A stretch of DNA of 64,000 bases from Carideicomes alvinocaridis (GTDB lineage Bacteria > Pseudomonadota > Alphaproteobacteria > Rhodobacterales > Rhodobacteraceae), in assembly GCA_005473895.2 (NCBI GenBank), contig SRJI02000003.1, positions 124,001-188,000 on the forward strand, written 5' to 3'. Under the pieces are notes generated by a model. The model saw nothing but the letters and a program-made list of their open reading frames with translations, had not been told where the DNA came from and did not search any database. Below, in pieces: positions 19,225 to 26,846 of the stretch (positions are counted from its first letter, which is position 1; each line of letters opens with the position of its first letter). The position numbers and the translations under genes are program-made.

Positions 19225-20358
19225 ATGAGCCAGATCCGCCCCGTCGTCGCCGGTGTCGGCACCACAAGCTACGGCAGGCTGCCCGAGATGGACGCCTACG
19301 ATCTCGGCATGGCCGCGCTGACCGAGGCGCTGGAGGATTGCGGCCTGGGCTTCGACGCGCTCGACGCCGTGGTCATCAACCGCATCCCCGATTACCAGCG
19401 CTTCTGCGAGATCGCGGGGATCGATCCGCAATATGTCACGATCACCCCCGGCCATGGCCGCTTTGCCGCGATCTGCATCGAACATGCGGTGACCCTGCTG
19501 CGCAGCGGGCGCTACAACACGGTGGCGCTGGTCTACGGCAACAATGGCCGCTCGGCGGGCGATGCCTATGGCGGGGCGGATGACAGCTATGGCTCGGGCG
19601 GCGGCGGGCTGTGGTTTCCCTACGGCATGACCTCGCCCGGCGCCTTCCACGCGCTGATGATGCGGCGTCACATGGAGCTGTACGGCACCACGCCGGAACA
19701 GCTGGCCCAGGTGCCGATCACGTTCCGCGATCATGCCAGCCTGAACCCGCAGGCGGTGATGCGCGACCGGATCGACCTGGAGACCTACCTGTCCGCCCGG
19801 ATGATCTGCGAACCGCTGCGGCTGTTCGATTACTGCCTGATCAACGATGGCGGCGTGGCGCTGGTGCTGACCACCGAAGAGCGGGGCCGCGACCTGGCAA
19901 GGCCGCCGGTCCATGTGCGGGGCGCGGCGCTGCAGACCGCCTTCAAGGGGTCGATGTTCCCGCCCGACGATTTCTGGGCCGCGCCGCTCGCCTCGGTGGC
20001 CGAACGCAGCCTCGGGGAGGCCGGGCTCAGCCGCGAGGACATGTCGGCGCTGATGATCTACGACAATTTCGCGCCCACCGTGCTCTTTTCGCTGGAGGGG
20101 CTGGGTTATTGCGGCCGGGGCGAAAGCGGCCCCTACGTCGCCGAAGGCCATCTCGCCCTGGGCGGGCGGCACCCGACGAACACCTCCGGCGGGCACCTGT
20201 CGGAAAGCTACATGCAGGGCTGGGCGCTGAACGTCGAGGCGGTGCGGCAGCTGCGTGGCGAGTGCGGCGCGCGGCAGGTGGAGGGCGCCGCCAACGTGCA
20301 TTACGCCGCCGCCGCGCCCGTCTGCTCCTCCATCATCTATTCCACGGAGGCGTCATGA
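19225..20358 (+). CDS. Thiolase-like protein lacking the nucleophilic Cys (lipid-transfer-protein type), copy A
   Basis: 377-residue SCP-x/Ltp-type thiolase fold. Aligned by eye with ordinary thiolases, the nucleophile loop NNNCATGSSAL is replaced by GHGRFAAICI, placing a Gly where the Cys should be; the C-terminal GHPxGATG is replaced by TSGGHLSESYMQGW. This is the pattern of thiolase-like aldolases that work with a DUF35 partner in steroid side-chain degradation, not of beta-ketothiolases. The partner gene follows at once (ATGA overlap). AAGGAGG lies five to ten bases upstream of the ATG; the open frame extends to 19180 but lacks a site there. Probably a retro-aldolase or C-C bond enzyme on an acyl-CoA; substrate unknown. 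Confidence 0.82.
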   Translation: MSQIRPVVAGVGTTSYGRLPEMDAYDLGMAALTEALEDCGLGFDALDAVVINRIPDYQRFCEIAGIDPQYVTITPGHGRFAAICIEHAVTLLRSGRYNTVALVYGNNGRSAGDAYGGADDSYGSGGGGLWFPYGMTSPGAFHALMMRRHMELYGTTPEQLAQVPITFRDHASLNPQAVMRDRIDLETYLSARMICEPLRLFDYCLINDGGVALVLTTEERGRDLARPPVHVRGAALQTAFKGSMFPPDDFWAAPLASVAERSLGEAGLSREDMSALMIYDNFAPTVLFSLEGLGYCGRGESGPYVAEGHLALGGRHPTNTSGGHLSESYMQGWALNVEAVRQLRGECGARQVEGAANVHYAAAAPVCSSIIYSTEAS

Positions 20359-20768
20359 CCGAGATCACCGCAAAACCCCTGCCCCGGCTGGACGGCCCCG
20401 AAGCGCCCTTCTGGGCCGGGCTGCGAGAGGGCGAGATCCGCGTGCAGCATTGCGTGGCCTGCGGCACGCCGCGCTTTCCCGCCTCGCGCTTCTGCCCCGA
20501 ATGCCATTCCGACCGGGCCGAGTGGCGCGCGGTCGAGCCCCGCGGCGAGGTGGAAAGCCATTGCACCTTCCACAAGTGCTATTTCCCCGGCTTCGTCGGC
20601 GACATGCCCTACACGGTGATCCAGGTGCGGCTGGATTGCGGGCTGCGCTTCTTCTCCAACATCGCCGATGGCGGCAGGCCCGCCACCGGCCAGAGGGTCG
20701 CCGCCGTCTTCGAGCCCGCCACGGCCGATGTGGTCCTGCTCAAGTTCGCGCCGGAGGACGGGGCATGA
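20355..20768 (+). CDS. DUF35 OB-fold protein with zinc ribbon, partner of thiolase-like copy A
   Basis: 137 residues. It has an N-terminal helix (PEAPFWAGLREGEIRVQHC), a four-Cys rubredoxin-like zinc ribbon CVACG...FCPEC near residues 34-50, and a C-terminal OB fold with GEVESHCTFHKCYFPGF and MPYTVIQVRLDCGLRFFSN. These proteins bind SCP-x/Ltp thiolase-fold subunits and complete the active site. The start overlaps the thiolase-like stop (ATGA), and its own stop overlaps the alcohol dehydrogenase start in the same way, so the operon is translationally coupled. Confidence 0.88.
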   Translation: MTEITAKPLPRLDGPEAPFWAGLREGEIRVQHCVACGTPRFPASRFCPECHSDRAEWRAVEPRGEVESHCTFHKCYFPGFVGDMPYTVIQVRLDCGLRFFSNIADGGRPATGQRVAAVFEPATADVVLLKFAPEDGA

Positions 20769-21823
20769 GGGCCGTGGTCGTGGAACAGCCGGGCGGGACC
20801 GAGGTGCTGCGGATGCAGACCCTGCCCGACCCCACGCCGAAGCCGCGCGACGTGGTGATCCAGGTTGACAGCTGCGGGGTCTGCTTCCACGACATCGTCA
20901 CCCGCAACGGCACGCTGAAGGCGGGGGTGGAGATGCCGGTGATCCTGGGACACGAGATCTCGGGCATTGTCGTGGCGGTCGGCGCCGATGTGCCCGGCTT
21001 CCGCCCCGGCGACCGGGTGGCGACGGTCCAGCGCTATCACATCTGCGGTCACTGCGCCCATTGCCGCACCGGGTTCGAGCCGCTCTGCGAGGACAAGCTG
21101 TTTCTCGGCGATGCCGGGCTGGTGGGCGGCTACGCGGAATACGTCGCGGTGGAGCACGACAACGTCGCGCGGCTGCCCGAGGGCGCGGCGCTCGACGGGG
21201 CGGCGATCACCGCCTGCACGCTGGGCACGATCTACAACGCGGCGCTGAACGTGGGCCGCATCCGCGCGGGCGAGACGGTGCTGGTCACCGGCGCCTCGGG
21301 CGGGCTGGGGCTGATGGCGGTGCAGATGGCGCGGCTCTGCGGCGCGCGGGTCATCGCGCAGACCGGCTCTCCGGACAGCGCGACCCTGCTGCGCGAGCTG
21401 GGCGCCGACGAGGTGGTGGCCCTGCCCCGGGGCGAGGATTTCAGCCAGGCGGTGCGCGAGCTGACCGCCGGCCATGGCGCCGACGTGGCGCTGGACAACG
21501 TTGGCACGCCGCTCTTCCAGCCGCTGCGGCGCAGCCTCGCCCAGCGGGCGCGGTGGGTGCTGATCGGGCAGCTCACCGGGGAGTTCGTTTCGTTCAACCC
21601 GGCGCAGCTGTTCCTGCGCAACATCTCCATGCTCTCGGCCACCTCGACGACGCGGCAGCAGCTTGTCGAATGCCTGGAGCTGGTGGCCCGCGGCCGCATC
21701 CGGCCGGTGATCGACGCCGCCCTGCCGCTGGCGCAGGCGGCGGAGGCGCATCGCCGCATGGAGGCCGGCTCCGTCACCGGCCGCATCATACTGAAACCAG
21801 CGGCAGAGGAGGCTCTCCAGTGA
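20765..21823 (+). CDS. Zinc-dependent alcohol dehydrogenase (MDR superfamily)
   Basis: 352-residue medium-chain dehydrogenase. It has catalytic zinc ligands in DSCGVCFHD and LGHEISG, a structural zinc lobe CGHCAHC...C near residues 95-110, and the nucleotide motif VTGASGGLGLMAVQMA. The overall layout is like crotonyl-CoA-reductase/ADH-type MDR enzymes, but both zinc sites are retained, so an alcohol/aldehyde or hydroxy/keto interconversion is likeliest. It lies between the two thiolase/DUF35 pairs with ATGA and GTGA overlaps on its two sides. One possible job is to oxidise or reduce the carbonyl product released by the aldolase-like enzymes. Confidence 0.88.
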   Translation: MRAVVVEQPGGTEVLRMQTLPDPTPKPRDVVIQVDSCGVCFHDIVTRNGTLKAGVEMPVILGHEISGIVVAVGADVPGFRPGDRVATVQRYHICGHCAHCRTGFEPLCEDKLFLGDAGLVGGYAEYVAVEHDNVARLPEGAALDGAAITACTLGTIYNAALNVGRIRAGETVLVTGASGGLGLMAVQMARLCGARVIAQTGSPDSATLLRELGADEVVALPRGEDFSQAVRELTAGHGADVALDNVGTPLFQPLRRSLAQRARWVLIGQLTGEFVSFNPAQLFLRNISMLSATSTTRQQLVECLELVARGRIRPVIDAALPLAQAAEAHRRMEAGSVTGRIILKPAAEEALQ

Positions 21824-22983
21824 AGATCAACGCAGCCATCGTCGGCACCGGCGCCTCGACCTTCGGGCGCTTCCTGCCGCAAAGCCAGCTTGGCCTCGCC
21901 GCCGAGGCGTTCAAGGCGGCGCTGGAGGACAGCGGCCTGAAACGCGAAGAGATCGACGGGCTGTCGATGCACATGGGCTCTCCGCTGGGGCTGGATTACG
22001 ACCGGGTGGCGGACGGGCTGGGCCTGAACATCCGCTACGTGAACCAGGGCTGGACCCATGGCCGCTTCGTCACCAACGCGCTGCAGCACGCCGCCCTCGC
22101 CGTCTCGGCCGGCATGGCCGAGGTGGTGGCCTGCGTCACCGCCATCAGCTTCACCCGCGAACGGGCCATCCTCGGCGGGCCGGGCGATATCGAGGGCCAC
22201 CGCGAAGAGGGCGGCACCCACGGCGAATCGCCGCCCTACGGGCTGACCGCGCCGGCCGGGGGCGCCGCCATCGCCATGCAGCGCTACATGGCCCGCTACG
22301 GCACCACCTCGGAGGAGCTGGCCGCGGTGCCCATGCAGATCCGCCGGCACGCGCTGCGCAATCCCGACGCCATCATGCAGCAGGAGCTGACGCTGGAGGA
22401 TCACCAATCCTCGCGCATGGTGGTCGATCCGCTGCACCTGTTCGATTGCTGCCTGATCACCGACGGCGCCGTGGTCACCTTCGTCACCACCGAGGAACGC
22501 GCGCGGGACCTGCGGCAGAAACCGGTCCGCATCGCGGGGATGCAGGGCATCCGCTCGGGCCGGGACGAGTTCATCTTCGCACCGCCCGGGCTGGGCATCA
22601 GCCAGCAGCCGGAAAGCGACAGCGCCTCGCGCCCGGTGGACCGCGAGGTCTATGGCCTGGCCGGCGTGTCGCGCGACGACGTGCAGGGGCTCTATACCTA
22701 CGACGCCTTCTCGCCGCTGGTGCTGTTCACGCTGGAACGCTTCGGGTTCTGCGGCACCGGCGAGGCGGCGGGCTTCGTGCAGAACGGCACGATCGGCCCC
22801 GGCGGCCGCCTGCCGGTGAACACCAATGGCGGGCTTTTGTCGGAGGCACATGTCGCCGGCTGGAACCACATGCGCGAGATCACCCGCCAGATCCGCGGCA
22901 CCGCCGGCGACCGGCAGATCCCCGGGGCGGAGGTCCTGCAATGGGGCACCGTCTGGGGCGACAGCATCATCTTCACCGCCTGA
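21820..22983 (+). CDS. Thiolase-like protein lacking the nucleophilic Cys, copy B
   Basis: 387 residues from a GTG start that overlaps the previous stop (GTGA) and has GAGGAGG nearby. It shares the fold and oddities of copy A: the nucleophile loop reads GWTHGRFVTNAL, with HGRF at the same place and no Cys, and the C-terminal catalytic loop reads NTNGGLLSEAHVAGWNH. The two copies differ in most positions, so they are old paralogues rather than a recent duplication. It is followed after 14 bases by a second DUF35 gene. Together they form a second aldolase-like module. Confidence 0.82.
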   Translation: MKINAAIVGTGASTFGRFLPQSQLGLAAEAFKAALEDSGLKREEIDGLSMHMGSPLGLDYDRVADGLGLNIRYVNQGWTHGRFVTNALQHAALAVSAGMAEVVACVTAISFTRERAILGGPGDIEGHREEGGTHGESPPYGLTAPAGGAAIAMQRYMARYGTTSEELAAVPMQIRRHALRNPDAIMQQELTLEDHQSSRMVVDPLHLFDCCLITDGAVVTFVTTEERARDLRQKPVRIAGMQGIRSGRDEFIFAPPGLGISQQPESDSASRPVDREVYGLAGVSRDDVQGLYTYDAFSPLVLFTLERFGFCGTGEAAGFVQNGTIGPGGRLPVNTNGGLLSEAHVAGWNHMREITRQIRGTAGDRQIPGAEVLQWGTVWGDSIIFTA

Positions 22984-22997
22984 CGGAGGACCAGCGA

Positions 22998-23420
22998 ATG
23001 ACCGGCATCGAAGGACAGGACCTCCTCCCCCGCCCGCGCATCAGCCCCGACAACGCGCCCTTCTGGGAAGGCTGCCGCGAGGGCCGGCTGATGCTGCCCA
23101 CCTGCACCGGATGCGGCCGCGCGCACCTGCCGCCCGGCCCGGTCTGCCCGTTCTGCCTGTCCTCGGCGCTGGATTGGCGCGAGGCGAAGGGGACCGGCAC
23201 GATCTCCACCTGGACGGTGGTGCACAAGGTCTGGTTCCCGATCTTCGCCGACAGGGTGCCCTACAACGTCATCCAGGTGCAGCTGGACGAAGGCCCCCGC
23301 CTGACCGCCCGGCTGGTCGAGAGCGACGCGCCCCCGAAGGTGGGGCAGCGCGTCTCGGTCCTGTTCGAGCAGTTGGATGCCGAGCTTGCCATGCCGGCCT
23401 TCCGACCACTCGCCGGCTGA
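22998..23420 (+). CDS. DUF35 OB-fold protein with zinc ribbon, partner of thiolase-like copy B
   Basis: 140 residues with the same architecture as the first DUF35 protein: NAPFWEGCREGRLMLPTC helix, four-Cys ribbon CTGCG...CPFC, then an OB fold (GTISTWTVVHKVWFPIFAD, VPYNVIQVQLDEG). Expected to be the subunit partner of the thiolase-like protein immediately upstream. Confidence 0.88.
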   Translation: MTGIEGQDLLPRPRISPDNAPFWEGCREGRLMLPTCTGCGRAHLPPGPVCPFCLSSALDWREAKGTGTISTWTVVHKVWFPIFADRVPYNVIQVQLDEGPRLTARLVESDAPPKVGQRVSVLFEQLDAELAMPAFRPLAG

Positions 23421-23443
23421 CCGCATCCCGAAAGGAGCCCGCC

Positions 23444-23806
23444 ATGCCCGAAGAGAACCTGCCCGAAGAGAAGAAGAAGTTCTTCGTCGTCACCTTCCTG
23501 CACCTGGATTTCGAGCGCTGGAAGGCAGAGCTGCAGCCCCATGTGGACTACCTGAAGGCGCGGGTCGCGGATGGCAGCCTCGTCGCCTCGGGCCCCGCCT
23601 TCGGCCTGCCGGGCAGCGGTCCCGGCACGCGGGCCGGGCTGCTGATCATCCGTGGCCGCGACCGGGCCGAGATCGAGGAATGGATCGCCGCCGACCCCTT
23701 CGCCCGGCACGACCTGATCGACGCCTGCACGATCACCGAATGGGACCCGGTCTTCGGCGCCTTCGCCGACCAGTCGAGCGGCGGCCTGACGGTGGAGCCG
23801 GACTGA
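23444..23806 (+). CDS. YciI-like family protein
   Basis: 120-residue small alpha/beta barrel protein of the YciI/dimeric ferredoxin-like group: KKKFFVVTFLHLDFERW strand, His near residue 34 (QPHVDYLKARVADG), ASGPAFGLPGSG and the closing DPFARHDLIDACTITEWDP. Members are often small accessory enzymes in catabolic operons; the reaction is unknown. AAAGGAG lies upstream. It is the last gene of the thiolase operon, and its 3' end is part of a tandem duplication. Confidence 0.8.
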   Translation: MPEENLPEEKKKFFVVTFLHLDFERWKAELQPHVDYLKARVADGSLVASGPAFGLPGSGPGTRAGLLIIRGRDRAEIEEWIAADPFARHDLIDACTITEWDPVFGAFADQSSGGLTVEPD

Positions 23807-24019
23807 GGCCGCCCTCGTCAGGAGATCGGCCCCCTCCTCATGGCGATCACGGAGGTGGCGTGGCGGATGTCGTCCGGTCCGTTCCCCCGGTGGCGCCTTC
23901 GACCAGTCGAGCGGCCTAAACGTCGCGCCCGACTGACGCGGCCCCGTCAGGAAATCGGCCACCCCTCCTCGGCCATGGCGATGACGGAGGTGGCGTGGCG
24001 GATGTTGTCCGGGCCGTTC
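23756..24019. repeat. Imperfect tandem duplication (about 128 bp x 2) across two convergent gene ends
   Basis: Copy A (23756-23884) and copy B (23892-24019) align almost end to end with scattered substitutions and small gaps; both contain GACCAGTCGAGCGGC and GGAGGTGGCGTGGCGGATGT. Copy A holds the real end of the YciI gene plus a decayed copy of the end of the NIPSNAP gene. Copy B holds a decayed copy of the YciI end plus the real end of the NIPSNAP gene. In the decayed NIPSNAP copy one can still read N-G-P-D-D-I-R-H-A-T-S-V-I-A-M before the stop. Confidence 0.85.
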
Positions 24020-24561
24020 TCCGGCGGCCAGAGCCCCCGGCCGAAATGGTCCGCGCGCAGGGCCAGCCGCTCCTCGACGCTGGAGAAGCCCCAGATATGG
24101 GTGATCCGCGGCGGCCCGTCGAGCGCGAACATGTTGGTGACCAGGTGGTCGGTATAGGTCCGCGCCGGCTCGATCGCCGCCTCCCAGCCCGCCAGTGTCG
24201 GGGGCAGGCCGCCGATCTTCAGCTGATAGGTGCGGAATTCGAACACCCCGCCATAGCTGCCGCGCCGCACCGCCGGAAGAAAGGCGAAGCCCTCGTGGCT
24301 TTCCATGCTCAGATCGGTGGCGATGTCCCGGCAGTTGAAGGGATCGTCGCTCATCAGGGCGCGCATCCTTTCCCGCGCCAATGCGGCGGCATCCTCGAAT
24401 TCCCGCAGCACGAACAGCCGGCCGGGCACGCCGATATCGCTGCGCCAGATGCCGAGGCATTCGCCCTCGGCCCGGTCCTGCGCCATCCAGGCGCGCGCCC
24501 TCTCGGACAGTGCGCCCGCGCCCAGCACCGGCCCGGTCAGGGTGGTCAGTTCATATGGCAT
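23947..24561 (-). CDS. NIPSNAP family protein
   Basis: 204 residues made of two ferredoxin-like (Dabb) repeats. The second carries the clear NIPSNAP block VFEFRTYQLKIGGLPPTLAG with a following HLVTNMFALDG and THIWGFSSVEERLALRADHF. The function of bacterial members is unknown; they recur in catabolic operons. GGAGGGAGGAG lies upstream, and a motif dyad lies 66 bases upstream of the start. It is convergent with the thiolase operon. Its last ~25 codons lie inside the tandem duplication. Confidence 0.82.
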   Translation of the reverse strand: MPYELTTLTGPVLGAGALSERARAWMAQDRAEGECLGIWRSDIGVPGRLFVLREFEDAAALARERMRALMSDDPFNCRDIATDLSMESHEGFAFLPAVRRGSYGGVFEFRTYQLKIGGLPPTLAGWEAAIEPARTYTDHLVTNMFALDGPPRITHIWGFSSVEERLALRADHFGRGLWPPENGPDNIRHATSVIAMAEEGWPIS

Positions 24562-24626
24562 CGCGCTCCTCCCTCCGCGGCCTTGCCGACAGCAGGATCT
24601 CTAGCGCGAATTCCGCCCCGATGGCG

Positions 24627-24641
24627 GCATAACCGATAGTC
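24627..24641. promoter_or_regulatory. 15-bp dyad GCATA-ACCGA-TAGTC (site 6)
   Basis: Left arm perfect, right arm degenerate. It lies 66 bases upstream of the NIPSNAP gene, in the 95-base gap before the zinc transporter. It is the rightmost copy found and marks the end of the catabolic island. Confidence 0.45.
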
Positions 24642-24656
24642 GGGCGTCAGGCCCCC

Positions 24657-25460
24657 TCAGCCGCGCTGCCGGCGCATCAGCCCGGCCAGGCTGGCCGAGA
24701 GCGCAAAGCAGATCGCCGCGACGCAGACGATGGTGGGTCCGGTCGGCGTGTCGAAGGCATAGGACAGCCGCAGCCCGCCATAGCTCGTCGCCATGGCGAG
24801 GGCCGCCGCGCCCAGCCCCATCGCCTCGGGCGTGCGGGCGAAGGGGCGCACGGTGGCCGCGGGCACGATCAGCATGGCGGTGATCAGCAGCACCCCCACC
24901 ACCTTGATCGCCACCGCCACGACCACGGCCAGCGACAGGGTCAGCACCAGCTCCTCCCGCCGGGGGTCGAGCCCGGCCGCCCGCGCCAGGTCGGGGTTCA
25001 GCGTGGCGGTCAGCAGCGCCGACCAGCGCCAGCCGACCAGCCCCAGCACCAGCACCGCGCCGCCCCAGATCACCGCCAGGTCGCCGCGCGACACCGCCAG
25101 GATGTCGCCGAAGAGATAGGCCATCACGTCGATCCGCACCGAATCCAGGAAGGACACCGCCACCAGACCGAAAGCCAGCGCCGAATGCGCCATCACCCCC
25201 AGCAGCGTGTCCATCGCGTAGCCGCGCCCGGACATGAGCGACACCACCGTGGCCATCACCAGCGCGACGACCAGCGCCCCGGCAAAGACCGGCAGCTGAA
25301 AGGCGAGCGACAGCGCCACGCCGAGGATCGCGGCATGGGCCGTGGCATCGCCGAAATAGGCCATGCGGCGCCAGACGACGAAGCAGCCGAGGGGCGCCGC
25401 GGCCAGAGCGGTGCCGATACCGGCCAGCGCCGCGCGGGTCATGAAATCATCGAGGATCAT
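24657..25460 (-). CDS. znuB: Zinc ABC transporter permease ZnuB
   Basis: 267-residue membrane permease of the metal ABC-3 family. The family start FMTRAALAGIGTALAAAPLGCFVVWRRMAYFGDATAHAAILG is cut here by rule to its key parts: the WRRMAYFGDATAHA loop near residue 30 and a later DLARAAGLDPRREE cytoplasmic loop that contacts the ATPase. Seven to eight hydrophobic segments follow. It overlaps znuC by ATGA and is last in the leftward zur-znuC-znuB operon. Metal specificity is inferred from the linked Zur and ZnuA. Confidence 0.93.
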   Translation of the reverse strand: MILDDFMTRAALAGIGTALAAAPLGCFVVWRRMAYFGDATAHAAILGVALSLAFQLPVFAGALVVALVMATVVSLMSGRGYAMDTLLGVMAHSALAFGLVAVSFLDSVRIDVMAYLFGDILAVSRGDLAVIWGGAVLVLGLVGWRWSALLTATLNPDLARAAGLDPRREELVLTLSLAVVVAVAIKVVGVLLITAMLIVPAATVRPFARTPEAMGLGAAALAMATSYGGLRLSYAFDTPTGPTIVCVAAICFALSASLAGLMRRQRG

Positions 25461-26284
25461 CGGCCGGGGTCCGAATTCTGCGTCCCCTCGGCAGCGGCAG
25501 GCTGCCGGTGCTCGGGGTCATGGGAATGATCGTGGGAATGCTCATGGTCATGTCCATGGGCGTGACCGTCGCCGTGGCTGTGGTCGTGATGATGCCGGTA
25601 GAGTGCCATGGTCCCGCGCGTCCCCTCGCCGAACAGCGCGCGGTAATCCGGCGTCTCGGCCACCACCTCCGGCGCGCCCTCGCAGCAGACATGGCCGTTG
25701 AGGCAGACCACGCGGTCGCTCGCGCTCATCACCACGTGCAGGTCGTGGCTGACCATCAGGACGGCGCAGCCGGTCTCGGCGCGCACCTCCTCGATCCGGC
25801 GGTAGAAGGCGGCGGAGCCCGGCTGGTCCAGTCCGGCCGTCGCCTCGTCGAGGATCAGCAGGTCGGGCCGCTCCAGCAGCGCGCGGGCCAGCAGCACCCG
25901 CTGGAACTGTCCGCCCGACAGCGCCGCCATCTGCCGGCCGCCCAGCCCCGGCACGCCCGCGCTGTCCAGCGCCTCGCGCGCGGCGGCGGCTGAGACGCGG
26001 CGCGGCAGCGACAGGAAGCGGCGCACGGTCATCGGCAGGGTCGGGTCCAGCACCAGCCGCTGCGGCACGTAGCCGATGCGCAGCCCCGGGGCCTTGTGCA
26101 CCCCGCCCCGCGCCGGGGTCACGCCGCCCAGGATTGCCCGGATCAGCGTCGACTTGCCCGACCCGTTGGGGCCGACGATGGTCACGATCTCTCCGCCGGC
26201 GACCGACAGGGACACGTCGTCCAGCGCCACCGATTCGCCGTAGCGCACCGTGAGGTTCCGGATCTCGACCAGCGGATCGGTCAT
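25457..26284 (-). CDS. znuC: Zinc ABC transporter ATP-binding protein ZnuC with His-rich tail
   Basis: 275-residue ATPase: Walker [13 protein letters not shown] near residue 38, the signature LSGGQFQRVLLARALL, Walker B LLILDEATAGLD and the switch histidine in MVSHDLHVVM. After the normal ATPase end it continues into an unusual tail, residues 231-259, with about fifteen His alternating with Asp, Ser and Gly; such tails bind zinc in many ZnuC and zinc-handling proteins. The start at 26284 overlaps the zur stop (ATGA). Ten further in-frame codons upstream lie inside zur and are unlikely to be used. Confidence 0.93.
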   Translation of the reverse strand: MTDPLVEIRNLTVRYGESVALDDVSLSVAGGEIVTIVGPNGSGKSTLIRAILGGVTPARGGVHKAPGLRIGYVPQRLVLDPTLPMTVRRFLSLPRRVSAAAAREALDSAGVPGLGGRQMAALSGGQFQRVLLARALLERPDLLILDEATAGLDQPGSAAFYRRIEEVRAETGCAVLMVSHDLHVVMSASDRVVCLNGHVCCEGAPEVVAETPDYRALFGEGTRGTMALYRHHHDHSHGDGHAHGHDHEHSHDHSHDPEHRQPAAAEGTQNSDPGR

Positions 26285-26763
26285 TGCAGCCCCTTGCCCG
26301 CGCAGGCGGGGCACAGGCCCTCCGCCTCGCGGACCGTGCGCTCGATGACGAAGCCGGCATCCGCGGCGGCGCGCCCCAGCTCTCCGGCGGCGGGATCCGA
26401 TTCGGCCTCCACCACGCGTTCGCAGGCGCGGCAGATCAGGAAGGCCGGCGTATGCGGATCCTGCAGGTGGGAACAGGCGATGAAGGCGTTCAGCCGCTCG
26501 ATCCGGTGGGCGAAGCCGTGCTTCACGAGGAAATCGAGCGCGCGGTAGGCGACCGGCGGCTGAGAGCCCAGCCCCTCGGCGCGCAGCTGGCCGAGGATGT
26601 CGTAGGCGCCCATCGCCTTGTGCTGGCCCAGCAGGATCTCGAGCACCCGCTGCCGGGTCCGGGTGAAATGCAGCCCCTCCTGCGCGCAGATACGCTCCAC
26701 CGAGGCGATGCCCTCGGTGATGCAGGTCTCGTGGTCATGGGGCTCGAAGGCCGCGCTGGACAT
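26281..26763 (-). CDS. zur: Zinc uptake regulator Zur (Fur family)
   Basis: 160-residue Fur-family repressor. It has a winged helix (FTRTRQRVLEILLGQHKAMG, then PVAYRALDFLVKHGFAHRIE) and zinc sites CRAC and CPAC in the C-terminal dimer domain. The N-terminal HDHETC could supply another ligand. I chose the ATG at 26763 because GGAGGGA lies just upstream; 17 more codons upstream would run into the operator. It heads the zur-znuC-znuB operon and is divergent from znuA, with a Zur-like palindrome between them, so it very likely represses both. Confidence 0.93.
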   Translation of the reverse strand: MSSAAFEPHDHETCITEGIASVERICAQEGLHFTRTRQRVLEILLGQHKAMGAYDILGQLRAEGLGSQPPVAYRALDFLVKHGFAHRIERLNAFIACSHLQDPHTPAFLICRACERVVEAESDPAAGELGRAAADAGFVIERTVREAEGLCPACAGKGLQ

Positions 26764-26788
26764 GAAGCTCTCCCTCCTGCCGGGGGTT

Positions 26789-26806
26789 GATATGGTATAA
26801 CGTATC
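26789..26806. promoter_or_regulatory. Zur-box-like palindrome in the zur/znuA divergent gap
   Basis: GATATGGTATAACGTATC is an 18-base imperfect palindrome with 14 symmetrical positions; it resembles alphaproteobacterial Zur boxes (GATATGTTATAACATATC type). It lies 26 bases from the zur start and 41 bases from the znuA start, where it would cover both promoters. Zinc-loaded Zur binding would shut both directions. Confidence 0.75.
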
Positions 26807-26846
26807 GCGTACACCGCGCCTTGCTGTTACATAATTACAGGAGCGC

